A stretch of DNA of 64,000 nt. Origin: Orobanche coerulescens. Its lineage: Eukaryota > Streptophyta > Magnoliopsida > Lamiales > Orobanchaceae. The DNA is taken from positions 37,535,001 through 37,599,000 of the forward strand of contig CM065806.1 of NCBI GenBank assembly GCA_033398695.1, in the 5' to 3' direction. The notes beneath the pieces were generated by a model. It saw only the letters and a program-made list of their open reading frames with translations. It had not been told where the DNA came from and ran no database searches. The stretch's first letter is position 1, and each line of letters starts with the position of its first letter. Shown piece by piece: positions 45,661 through 57,000 of the stretch. The position numbers were made by a program, and so were the translations under genes.

Positions 45661-48600
45661 ATGGCTAGTCAATCTTCATCCCCGCTCAAGAAAACCTCCA
45701 ACATCATTGATGGCCGGATCTTCTCGAAACCCGTCATCATCGAGCGTATCATCTCTGAAATCAACGACACTGAACCGATGGAGTATATCATTACTCGTCT
45801 TGAACAACAAGGTCTTTATCGCTTCGGAAGCAAAACCGCCGACAAATACGACGCTCATCTGGTTGAGGAATTCTACCTCAACGCTGCCGTTCGTTTTCTC
45901 TCACTAGCCCAGGGAGGACATGTTGCTGACATCACCACAACAGTCCAAGGAGTGCAAGTCTGCATCAATAGCAACTTACTTCAGAAAATCTACAGGCTGC
46001 CCGCCGACGGCCTGACCATGGACCAGCTTGAGACGTTTGGGTCTCAAGAACTGATTACCAAGTTTTATGGACTATTTACCGGGTACAAAGTGGTTGATAT
46101 GGTGACAACCACGTGCCACAAGAAAAATTTTCTTCTTCATTTCGTTTATCTCCACGATTTCTGTTCCAGGATCATTGAAAATCGAACCGGCGCGTTCGAG
46201 ATGTGCACGAATCTAAGGTTCAGAATGATGGTAGCTATCTTGACCTGTGAAAAGGTCAACTGGTGTCAAATCATTTTGAAACGACTTCAGGAAGAGGTGT
46301 GCAAACCGGCCACCCAAAAGAAATCGTTCGGTTTAATGCTAAACTACATTCTGACGAAGTGCGGAGTCAAGCAATCCGCCGATGCCAAGAAAAACAGCTC
46401 ATGGATATATTTAGGAGGCGTCAAACCCTCTGCCTATAACCAGAGCACAATGCATGCCAATCACCCAAGAACAAGTCACATGCCTATTTCTGACAATCCC
46501 AGAGACGAAACCGTGAAGGTCCCTGAATTGGAATCTTCAAAGAAGAAGCGCAAGCGTTCTCACAAAGAAGAAGCACTCACGATGAGAAGTCGAAGAAGAG
46601 ACTGGAGGCTCTCAAAAATCAAAGCTAAACACTCCGAGGATGTCTCGCCCGTGGCGCAACCCATCGATATAGCACCCTGTGGCCCAACCCTCGCGGAAGA
46701 GGTGTCTCCTACCGCATCGATGAGATCCCGAGCCCTTGGCGGCTACGACGGATTTAGAGACATCTGCCAACATTCAAGACGTTAGCACGTCCGCCCATTC
46801 GAGCCAAAAGCTACTTCTCCTCTACGGATTCCACACCCATGCAGATCCAATTTCCTTCGGGCACCATCCTCGCAAGGAGTCCATCTTCCGTGCAGATCCC
46901 ATACTGTCTGGAATCCTCAAACAGCGTCTGCACGTGATTCAAGTCCCTCCCTGCACTCAATTATAAATCAAACACTTCTTTCAAGACAAATTGAACAGGC
47001 ATTTAAAGATTTCGCAATGGAAAAGCTTTAGGCTAGCTCCGCATTTACACTGCATAACCGGAGCGAATGGAGCCACGAAGAGCGATTTGTCTCCGAAGTA
47101 ACTGACTCAACTGAAATTGAGGCACTGCTTCGATGGGACAACGCTTCTTGCAAAGATCTCATTGAAAGCCACCTGCTGCACAAATCCGACGCCAGAAGAA
47201 AAGGAAAGAAGAAGTCAGAGGACTCTCCCATCAATCCAAAAGACGACGACGACCACGACTCAGACGACGACGACGATGCTCTTCAAGCAGGTCTGAGATT
47301 GAGCCGTGAAGAGGCTGAAGCCCAAGCCACCTCTCCACCCAGAAACGACGAAGGGCCATCTACCCAAGCTAATCCACCTTCGCCTCATAGAGAACATTCC
47401 CACCAGAGGAATCGGTCCCTCCATCGTGGAAGATCAAGAAATTTTGGAACAGCACCCGAGCCTGCGTTGAGACCAAAGAAGCCGCCCTACAACCCAACAG
47501 AGGATTCGCCCCGCCGCATCCTTATCTGCCGAAGAACCTTCGCCCACAGGACGCTCTGAAACAACTGTCGCCCATTCACAAAGAAGCTACTCCCGCCCCT
47601 GCAACCTTGGAATCCGAGGACGGTAACGAACCTGAGGATGTCCAACTTACTTCACGTCCATCCGTGAACGTAAGAAGGTTAAATGGTGTCAAGACTTCGC
47701 CACTCGACTCTCCTATCTCGCCGCACGCAAAGAGCGCCCGCACGCTCTTGGCCTTCGATCGTATTTATCCAAGATGCGATTAACGCTCTCTTCCGTAGAA
47801 AAGGCATCAATCGGATTCACACCTCGCAGCTTGAAGAAATGACAACTCTTCAACACGAAGTATCTCGAGTTGTCAAGCATTCATCATCTTGCGAAGTGTT
47901 CAAGCAAGCCTTGAAAATCATGGAAGATAAACAAGCGCAATCACCAAGGAGGAAGCTTCAAGACAAGAATTGCCGGGCCAAGACCGCCCGTGCAATGATA
48001 GAGAACAGCTCTCGCCTACGTGCGCATGACAAATCCATTCAAGAGATGTCGCACTCTTTCCTCCCTCGTTGAAAGAATAAACAGATCGAGACCAAACAGA
48101 CGCCGCTCTTGAAATCCCGCAAAGTCTTGATGAGGCCAAAAAGGGGGAAGAAGCTCGAGAAGCCGCAAGGAGAATAAGACTGCAACAGAAAGGGAATTTG
48201 AGGTCGCTCAGAGCAAGATAGCCGCCGAATTGAACAAGCTAGCACCTCAACCCCAAAGCTTTAGAATTTCGTGCTCAGCACTGTAATTCCATGACCCAAA
48301 TGTCCCTTGGCAAAATCTTGTTCAAAGACCTTCTAAATACGTCACAACCAACCGCAACCCAACCGCCGAAGAAGTGAAGCACTTTGGAGGAAGAATGAAC
48401 TGATGAGATATTTTGTCGACTCATCAGAATCCGCCATCTTCAAAAATTATAAGACATTGGCGGAAGCGGCACAAATTTTCAAAGATGCTAGAAGAAGGTA
48501 AGCTCCTCTCCAAATCGAGATGAAATCAAAACATAGAAGAGGAGATCGGGTCACCCATCCAGAGGATCGATACTTGCCTTTGATCGTTCTTATGAAGGAA

Positions 48601-48711
48601 GAGCAATTTACCAAGAACGAGGCAATGATTCACTTCAAACCGGGTGGCGCGGCACCGAGAATGAGCCAGAAGGAGACCTTGGAGGCATGCGGATCAAAGA
48701 TAAAAAGCTGA
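45661..48711 (+). pseudogene. TE-F extra 3' ORF (function unknown)
   Basis: ATG 45661 opens a 374-codon frame (to 46785). Residues 1-260 form a globular-looking domain: RLEQQGLYRF, an EFYLNAAV block, VQGVQVCINSNLL, then NLRFRMMVAILT and a VNWCQIILKRLQEEV helix. This matches in order the extra ORF of TE-G (EFYRNA, GGVPVSIDRETI, SKFMVLGALIQ, VDWAHYIFRQLVREV). It resembles the plant-transposon protein domain often annotated in such elements. From about 46550 the frame is broken, and KR-rich, D/E-rich and proline-rich pieces continue in other frames to 48711. No membrane segment or signal peptide is evident, so an envelope role is not supported. Confidence 0.7.
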
Positions 48712-49201
48712 AATTTAAGTATATTATTGTTGTTTTTGTAATTTCTATTCGACACAAACTTTGTACCCAATCTTTTGAATATCAATAAAACAGCTTTGTT
48801 TGTCTTGAAAGATTACAACTCGTAATCTTTGTGTTAATATATGATTACTTAAATTGTTTGATAGGAATCTCAAGTTAGATAAACTTGATTGAAAAATTAA
48901 GTCGCATTTAACTAGTCTACGAACAGTTCATAGTTTGATTGTAAACTTAGAATACATTGTAAGATTGTGCTGCGCGCCAATCATAGGCTTAAGTTGTAAT
49001 AAATCTCAAATCAGATCGAACGTGCTCAAAGCGGCTTCATTATTGTAGACTAAGTCACTAAGTCAGACCTATTGACAAAAGACCAAGAAATCTGCCAGAA
49101 GTCATCAAAGAAGAACGCTTTATGAAGAATGTTTTGGCATCATCAAGAAGACTCGAAGAGTTTTAAGTTAAGACTTGGCAAATTGTCAAAAAGGGGGAAA
49201 T
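48712..49201 (+). other. TE-F 3' untranslated region and PPT
   Basis: About 490 AT-rich bases without coding signal, ending in the PPT AAAAAGGGGGAAAT at 49189-49201 directly before the LTR. Confidence 0.7.
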
Positions 49202-50353
49202 TGTTAGGAAAAACAAACACCTCAGATCGATTCAAGGGATACCCGATCCTCGTATCGATTGTTATTTGTTATTGAAAAGGTTTTGACAAATATGCCAAAT
49301 ACAAGAAAGGAAAATCAGATCGAGGATTCAAAGGATTTATCATGTATCAAGACACGCCTCGAATCGGCATAAGTGAAGCTCACAAGACAAGAAGACTTGT
49401 AAGAAGACCAAGTATGGAAACTGTCTCGATGCCCTAATATAGTCATTCTCCATACAGTTCACAAAAGGACAAGAAAGAACACAAGTCAAGTTCCGTTGAA
49501 CAAAGAAGTATTTAAATACTCAAGGATAAAGTATTTAAATACTGTCAGTCTTCAGATCTTCAGAATCCCGCGAAATCCGGATCATGTCATATTCCCATTG
49601 AAGGAAAATCTTATTCAAACGGACATCTCAACGGATACTTTCTTCAGAGGCTATATATATATCCTTGAAGACATTGAAAATAAGTTACCCCAAGTAACAT
49701 AACTCTCAAAAAGCTATCAAAAGTTATCATCTGAGCAAACATATCTCCAGAGCAAACTGCAAGTTAGAACGAAAGAGATATACAAAGGCTCAAACATCAA
49801 GAACAACTATCATCGATCTTGATATTCAAAGTCATTGTTCTTACCTGGTTACCTAACCTTTTACCTCTGTGTAAAAACCGAGCTCTGTGTGAACTCAACA
49901 AGTTATTCTGACCTGTGTGGGACGAATAAGGACGAAGCTTTGGAACTGTGTGTGAAGGAGCTAGTCAAGAAGGAAGCTTTAACCAATCTGTGTGAACGGT
50001 TGAAAGTGATATTCTTTGTATCAATCTGTGTGAACGATACAAGGATAGGTTTGTTTATAATTACGTAGTTGTGTACGCAGTAATTATATAATAAACTTTT
50101 TACTCCTGTGTGGAGGACCAGTGGACGTAGAGGGGTTTACCTCGAACCACTTAAATTACTGTGTCATTTACCTTCAGCTTTTACTGTTTGAAATAACTGT
50201 GATATTTTAAGTATACACCAAGTACTCTGTTGTTGTATCCACGGCAATTAACTGTATCCAAGACTTCCGCTACGCACTCAGATTTAGATTCCATACAGTT
50301 TGTTGTTTAAACTACTTTTCCAAACTGTATCCAGTATACTTAAGTGGCCAACA
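49202..50353 (+). repeat. TE-F 3' LTR
   Basis: 1152 bp, pairs with 39240-40388. Both 14-bp AGTATTTAAATACT palindromes are intact here (about 49507-49545), and TATATATATA is at 49652-49662. Confidence 0.9.
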
Positions 50354-50358
50354 GTGTT

Positions 50359-51571
50359 AGACATTTTGAGAACTCAGCATCTTTTTGCGAAGTTCTCAAA
50401 GTGCGAGTTTTGGTTACGGGAGGTTATGTTTCTCGGTCATGTGATCTCGGCCGTGGGTGTTCGTGTGGACCCACACAAGGTAGAGGCAGTGTTGGATTGG
50501 GCGTCGCCCAAGAACGTGAAAGAGGTCCGCAGTTTTCTGGGATTAGCCGGGTATTACCGCAGATTCTTCGAGGGGTTCTCTAAGCTCGCTCGACCGCTGA
50601 CTCAGTTGTTACGGAAGTCAGAGAAGTTTGTGTGGACCGATGAGAGGCAGAATAGTTTTGAGGAGTTGAAGAAGCGGTTGACGACCGCTCCCGTTTTGGC
50701 TTTACCGAGTGGTAATGATGGATTCTCCGTTTATAGTGATGCTTCGGGCCAAGGGCTCGGATGCGTACTTATGCAGCACGGGAGGACGATTGCCTATGCT
50801 TCCCGTCAGTTGAAACCGTATGAATTGAATTACCCTACACACGATCTTGAGTTGGCCGCAGTCGTATTTGCGTTGAAGATCTGGCGTCATTACTTTTATG
50901 GCTCGTCGTGTCAGATTTTCACCGATCACAAGAGCCGAAAGTACATTTTCACCCAGAAAGAGCTTAATATGAGGCAGAGGAGGTGGTTGGAATTGATTAA
51001 GGATTACGATCTCGAGATCCTTTATCATCCGGGCAAGGCTAATGTGGTAGCAGATGCCTTGAGCCGGAAATCGGTATCGCTTCGGGCGCTTGAGTTACTC
51101 ACGGACCAGTCGGGACTTCAGCGAGAGTTTATGAGGTTGAGCATTGAGATTGTACTGCCAGAGAGTTCCGGGCAGTTGCGTACTCTTGAGATTTCTTCAT
51201 CTCTGGTCGAGGACGTTAAGTCGGGACAGTTAGAGGACCCGATGTTTATTCAGCTTCGAGAGAGTGTAGGGAAGGGGAAAGCCCCGGGATTCGTTATTCA
51301 TGAAGACGGAGTGTTGAGATTCCGAGGTCGGTTGTGCATTCCGAACGACTCGGAATTGAGACAGAGTATCATGCGAGAGGCTCATGCATCACCTTACTCA
51401 GTCCATCCGGGCTCGAGTAAAATGTATAAAGATCTGAGGAAAAATTTCTGGTGGAACGATATGAAGAAGGAGGTAGTTCAGTTTGTGGCTAAGTGTTTGA
51501 CTTGTCAGCAAGTCAAGATTGAGCATCAACGGCCAGCCGGATTATTGAAACCACTTCCCGTTCCGGAATAG
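50359..51571 (+). pseudogene. TE-E RT (3' part), RNase H and integrase zinc domain
   Basis: Continues the frame broken at 39239: [19 protein letters not shown] is the RT segment that follows FIDDILIYS. RNase H of the Gypsy type follows ([40 protein letters not shown]), then the integrase H2C2 finger with [15 protein letters not shown] and CLTCQQVK. The frame ends at TAG 51569-51571 after LPVPE, where Gypsy integrases have tryptophan before KWE. The frame reopens at once, so a single G to A change explains the stop. Confidence 0.88.
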
Positions 51572-52342
51572 AAGTGGGAGGACATCTCTATGGATTTTGT
51601 CACGAGTTTACCGAGGACGAAGACTGGTATGAATATGGTATGGGTGATTGTAGACCGACTGACTAAGTCGGCACATTTTCTGGGCATCAAGGATACTTGG
51701 GGTCCAGAAAAGTTGGCTCGTATTTTTATCACTCAGATAGTGAGGCTTCATGGTACGCCAAGGACCATTATTTCAGACAGAGATGGCCGATTTGTATTGC
51801 ATTTTTAGCAGGCGGTACATAAGGCATTGGGGACACAGTTGCGTTTGAGCACTTCGTTCCATCCCAGCATCGATGGGATCGAACGTACCATTCAGACGTT
51901 CGAGGATTTGTTGCGTGCGTGTGCGTTAGATTGGAGTAGTGACTGGGAGGATCATTTGGCCTTGATTGAGTTTACTTATAATAATAGCTGGCACGCGTCG
52001 ATTAAGATGGCACCGTATGAGGCACTTTATGGCCGACGTTGCCGATCTCCGATATGTTGGGATGAGCCATCCGATTTGGTTGGCACCGAGCCGGACCTTG
52101 TGTTGGAGACGAGGGAGAAAGTTGAATTGATTAGAAAGAAGATGTTGGCTGCTCAGAGTCGACAAAAGTCTTATGCGGATGTTAGGCGTAGACCCTTGGA
52201 GTTTGAAGTGGGAGATCATGTTCTGTTGAGAGTGTCTCCGACGAAAGGAGTTTTCCGTTTTGGGAATAAGGGGAAACTCAGCCCGAGATATATTAGACCT
52301 TTCGAGGTATTAGAGAGAGTCGGTGAATTAGCGTACCGTTTG
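51572..52342 (+). pseudogene. TE-E integrase core and C-terminus (two stops)
   Basis: In frame after the TAG: MDFVTSLPRTK (first Asp), then IISDRDGRF (second Asp) and a further TAG at 51806-51808 after LHF, again where tryptophan is usual. The catalytic glutamate segment reads SIDGIERTIQ. YNNSWHASIKMAPYEALYGR and the GPY-like C-terminus (KLSPRYIRPFEVLERVGELAYRL) complete it. Integrase inserts element DNA. TE-G interrupts after YRL at about 52342, where family members continue with ALPP, so the very C-terminus and 3' LTR are displaced beyond the window. Confidence 0.88.
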
Positions 52343-53818
52343 TGTAGGTCACAAGTCGTCCAGGAACAAGTCTAGAGGGGGGGTGAATAGACTTGTTGAA
52401 ACTCTTGAACTCTTTTTCACGAAGAGTGAGTTTCTTCAGCTGATAGTTAAACAAATGACTTGGAGTCGTTTGTTCTTGGATATGTGCGGAAGTCAGCTGA
52501 TGACGAATAGAAATCAACTTAATGAAACACTTAACAATGTATGCAGCAGTTTAAAATATGATGCAGTAAAACAGTAAATAACGCAGGCAATTATAGTGGT
52601 CTCAGAGGTGGGGTAATCCTCTACTAATCCACTTTTCTCCAAACCAGTTGGAGATGAATTCACTATAATTTTCAACCAGTGATAAATATTACAGTGATTC
52701 AATCCACACTACAACAGCTTCCAACCAGTGGAAATCCGTGCCGTTGTACACACTTGACTGCCTTGCACCTCTTGATCCTCGATCCTCGGATGCCTTTACA
52801 GTCTCTTACTTCAACCAGTGAAGTACGACGTACTCAAGATTATAGACAAGAGTGTTTGTCTTCTCCAACTTAAGAGCTTCCTTAAGTATGAACTTTTAGA
52901 TCTGCTCTTCTCACAATGCTATTGATTGCTTTAGATTGCTTGATTGCTTTGATCGCTTGAATGTATGTTCGCACCGGTAGTTGCTCAGTTTCAAATCTTC
53001 GGATATATATAGATCACGATCTCTGAGCTTTTTCCTTGTAGCCGTTGCAATTCTTTTGAACAAATCCATCCGTTGGAGGGAGACTTCTTTGTTTAATCTT
53101 TCTGAACGTTGCAAGGCTGGATTCCCATTATTTTATTTTATCTTCCGACCGTTGTGAAGACTTCTGCATGTGAGCGCCGAATCTTTTGAATATAAAAGGA
53201 TTAAAGTCTTCAAGGTGGGTCTGGATGATTTATTTAAATCATATCTCTTGCGAGAATCACTCCAATTTGTCTCTTCACGTTGCATGTGAGCTTTCCGTAA
53301 TACTTGACTTTTCAACGCATGCTGACGTGGACTTGGAGTACTTGGCTGCCTTCGAGTAGGCTGATATGCAGGTAACAACTCTGCAGACAGGTCCTCTCGG
53401 CTGTTCACTATTGGTGACTTATCTGGTCAGGTGACTTCCCTGAGGTACCTCGGCTGCAGTCTGGTCAAACTTCTCTGATAAATTTTGTTGACCAGAGCTA
53501 CTCTGACTGGACTCGGCTGATCCTCTCTGATGGACTAAGCTGTACTTAGTACTTAGCCGTTTTTCAGCCTAACTAACTTTTGGCCTACAGAAGATACTCA
53601 TTTGGTTCTTCTTTACATTTTGCCAAGTTTTTATACTTCACATATTTGGCCTATGGAAGATACTCATTTGGTTCTTCCTTACATTTTGCCAAGTTTTTAT
53701 ACTTAACATATTTGGCCTATGGAAGATACTCATTTGGTTCTTCCTTACATTTTGCCAAGTAATAAACATTTGATTTTATATTAATGACATCATCAAAATC
53801 TAACAAGTATTCCTAACA
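52343..53818 (-). repeat. TE-G 3' LTR (left)
   Basis: On the minus strand it starts TGTTAGGAATACTTG and ends near GACTTGTGACCTACA. 52347-53296 matches 63051-64000 almost exactly. A CTATATATATCC promoter-like box lies at 53012-53001 (minus), similar to the TE-F box. The exact outer boundary is uncertain by a few bases because the two LTR copies differ there (tgtgtagg and ctttaagg). Confidence 0.85.
53580..53762. repeat. Tandem repeat, three 62-bp units, in TE-G LTR
   Basis: A unit beginning GGCCTA(C/T)(A/G)GAAGATACTC and ending TTTTTATACTT(C/A)ACATATTT occurs three times with one or two differences. It lies in U3, upstream of the TATA-like box. The matching part of the other LTR is outside the window. 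Confidence 0.8.
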
Positions 53819-54039
53819 AATTCCCCCTATTTTGATGATGGCAAAACTTTAAGCAAGTAATCAAATGACCAAGTCTGCACTTAAGTGCAAGACACAAACT
53901 AAAATCAGTCTAATATTGAGACAACTGGAAATTGTCATTCAACAGACTGTTATAAGATTTTCTGACTTGTTTATTATTGAAATTTTACAAGAAAGTTTTA
54001 AGTACATAAAACATTACAAGTAAAAGAAATAACTAAAAG

Positions 54040-57000
54040 TCATCTGCCTCTTCCTCTGCCTCTTCGAATAGGCTGCTTGGCAGGCTTGAATGGTTTAGCT
54101 CCAATTGGTCTTATCTTGACTGGAGCAAGACCATATTTTCTCTTCACAACAAGTGCTGCGAAGTCTTGTTCTTGCTGGGATCTGAATCTGTTCTCAAGAC
54201 GCAAAAGCTTGATTTATCTTTGAAGCGCTAACTCATCAAGTTCACCGTCCAGACGGATTGGTGCTTCCTCTGCTTTGAAAGAGGGAATCATAGGATAAGC
54301 ATTTTGATCTTTAGCGTGCTTCTTCAGAACAACCCAAAGCTTCGGATGGATTTCTTCCATGAAGTTTATGAAAATTTCCTGTGGGGAGAGTTTATCATCC
54401 TGGAGTAATTCCCAGATGTAATAGTCTTTGATGAACCTCTTCTTTGCAGATCCCCACATCTCAAGAGCTTCAAATGGAATAAAGTCCTCCACAAACCACA
54501 ACTCCTTCCCATCCCATTCTAGAGTAGGTTAAAAACCACCTCTAGTCCTTATTCTCTTTCCTTCAGGCTGGTCATCTGGTTCCACAGCTTCCTTTCTCTT
54601 CAGACTAGAGGGTCCTTCAATTTGAAGGACATCCTGCTTCTTCTTGCTTCTTATTTCTCTCTCTTCCCCATGAACTCTCTCTTCCCCCTTTTTGCCAGCA
54701 TCAACCAGAATAGTCAATTGATGTTCCATTCTGCTCATCCAATCAGACATGCCAAATGGCATTCTGTTGTTGGTAGGTGGAGGGGGCTGAGGAATCTCTC
54801 TCTGTAGAAGAGTGTCTATTTTGGCATTTATTGACTGAAGGTCAGGAGTGACCTGAGATGATAGCAGCTCTCCAATAGTGTCTTTGACGATTTGCCTGAT
54901 CAGCTCAGTCATGGTGGGGATATACGAGCCGATGGAGAGTGCTCTCTGAGCCTTCGCAAGGGAACCACTAGGCTGCAGGCTCCTGTCTGCACTGGTAGGT
55001 CGAGAGGGTTTTCTCCGGGGTCCCCGACTGAGTCTTGACCGATTCTGCGTCTAGCCGGTGTATCGGGCAGTACTACGATCCCATCTGCAGCCTTCGTGAA
55101 TAGGCTCGCTCCTGCCAGTTACGCTCCTTTTCTGCTTCTCTCTCTTCCTCTTTCCCTTCTTCTTCCTTTTCTCCAGAGTTTTCTTTTTCTTCTTCCTCAT
55201 CTTTTTCTTTTTCATTTTCTTTTGCTGCTCCTGCATCTCCTCCATCATCATTATCATCATCATCATCATTCTTATCATCATCCTGCTCCTTCTTTTCTCC
55301 TTCATCATCCTCATCCTCCTTTTATTCTTCATCCTTTTCTTGATCTACCTCTTCTCCTTCTTCTTCATCTCCTTCATCAGCCAATTCTTCTGTCTTCTCA
55401 ATTTCCTCTGGCTGTTTTCCAACTGGAATATTTTCTTCTGTTTTTCTCTCCTCTTCATCTTCTTCAGCCACCAAATCAATAATTTCATTATCTCCATCTA
55501 CTTCTTCAATCCTAATCTCCTTTTTAACTTCCTCCTCCTCCTCCTCTCCAAAAATGCCATCAAAAATGCTGAGCATGATAGAATGGATAAAGTGGTCCAT
55601 GTTTGTTTTAAAATGTGACATGAACCATTTATCCTGGAGGATTAAAGCCAAGTCTGATTCTTTGCAAAATTCAATCAGAACCTCCTCAGTGGCTTGGGGA
55701 TATTCCCAACCACTAGTTGCAGTGTAGGTTTGAAGATTTGTAAAAGGCATAGTTTTGAAAGATTTCCACTCTTCAAAAATATGTACAAAAGAGTGTTTTA
55801 CTGCTTGTGGTTTAACAAGCTGGAGTTGTTCAATGGAAAGATTGAAGGTATTATTTTCTAACAGGTTAAAAGTATAGCCAGCTTCAGGAATAGAGATTAT
55901 TAGACCTGCTTCCTCTTCTTCGGATATGTAGACTGGAGGGGTGAGAACAGGTACAATCCGAGTTTCAGTGGTGTCTGGTGCAGGCAGGTCTTCCGGGTGA
56001 ATTGGTGATCGAACTGAGGGGCTGGCGCGGTGTTCAGATTGCTCTCCCTCGCTAAACTGCAGTTTCCTTGGCCTCTTAGGAGAGGGTTCTGGTGATGACT
56101 GCAGGGTAGATGGTCCTTCTGGGGCTGGTCCCCGTCTCTTGAATCTGACAGCAATGGGTGTATCGTCGGACTCGTTGTCGGACTCGACTGCAGTTGGGAT
56201 ATCAGCTGCAGGTCTGTCCGACTCTTCTGATGAGTAGTATCTTGGGTATGTTCTTGAGTCCGGTAGATCCTTCAACAACTGAGCTGCTTTCCCAGTGCCT
56301 CCTACTTTCTTCTTCTCATGGTCCATATGACCAAGCCTTTTATTGGGGTGGAAGGGGTCAGTGTTTCCCTTAGCCACTCCGGTCTTCTCCAAAAACCAAC
56401 TGAGATGCGTTCCGAACGCCAGCTTTGTCTTGAACTTCTTCTCATCGTCAAGCCACTCGACCTTGTTCACTTCGCGCACGAGTTGCCTGAAGATGTAGTG
56501 TGCCCAATCGACTTCCTCTTCCTGAATCAATGCACCCAACACCATAAATTTCGACGATGACAGTTGGTCATAACTGCCCGCCATCCCCATGACTATTTTG
56601 TTGGTAATATCCAACGCGACACGGTAAATCCTTTTTAATTCATTCCTCTTGGCTGTAAATTTCAATTTTTCTGGGATATTTTCGACTTTGATCTTTTTCC
56701 AGGTTTCGGCGGCGGATTGCTTGAGAGCTTCGACCGCCAAACCACGGTGCTTCATCCCGAAGACAGAACGAATCGTCTCTCGATCTATGCTGACTGGTAC
56801 TCCACCGACTTTGCTGTGAATCCCGTCTTGAATCAGATAAGCATTGCGATAGAACTCAACGACGTCCTCCTTGAACAGATGTTGCGGGTTGATGTCGAGA
56901 AATGGGTAGATCCCATTAAGCTTCATTGCTCGAATTAGATTGAACATGTCGTAGTCCTCCAAATTGACTTCGAGTAGACCTTCAAAGTCGACAACCATCG

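Larger units (their letters stand above)
39240..50353 (+). mobile_element. TE-F: Sirevirus-like Copia retrotransposon with extra 3' ORF
   Basis: LTRs at 39240-40388 and 49202-50353, target duplication gtgtt at 39235-39239 and 50354-50358, primer site TGGTATCGGAGC at 40391-40402, PPT AAAAAGGGGGAAAT at 49189-49201. The interior of 8.8 kb reads gag-PR-IN-RT-RH (Copia order), then a spacer with three PPT-like runs, then a long extra ORF. Size, order and the extra ORF resemble Sireviruses. All genes carry frameshifts or stops. It is inserted in the RT of TE-E. Confidence 0.9.
34647..52342 (+). mobile_element. TE-E: Ty3/Gypsy retrotransposon, split by TE-F and TE-G
   Basis: The 5' LTR is 34647-36602, the primer site 36608-36619 and gag-pol 36829-39239 continued at 50359-52342. 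Domain order gag-PR-RT-RH-IN defines Ty3/Gypsy. TE-F sits in RT (target duplication gtgtt) and TE-G follows the integrase. The 3' LTR lies beyond the window, so the element's own target duplication cannot be checked. LTR termini (TGTAATATCC...GGGGGTGTTACA) equal those of TE-A and TE-D, making E the coding relative of both. Two in-frame stops in integrase and the insertions make this copy inactive. Confidence 0.9.

Noticed and set aside
45661..46785. Envelope-like identity for the extra ORF of TE-F
   Set aside because: No signal peptide, membrane segment or coiled coil typical of envelope proteins is seen; position alone is not enough.
49835..50068. Cys-containing frame in the TE-F LTR with repeated TGTGTG segments
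   Set aside because: Frame is interrupted in the other LTR copy (39889 onward is not equally open) and it lies in R/U5 sequence.
55096..55482. Leu/His/Pro-rich plus-strand frame and the Lys/Met-rich minus frame at 55051-55332
   Set aside because: Both are out-of-frame readings of the GAN/GAR-repeat DNA that encodes the acidic tract of the TE-G extra ORF.
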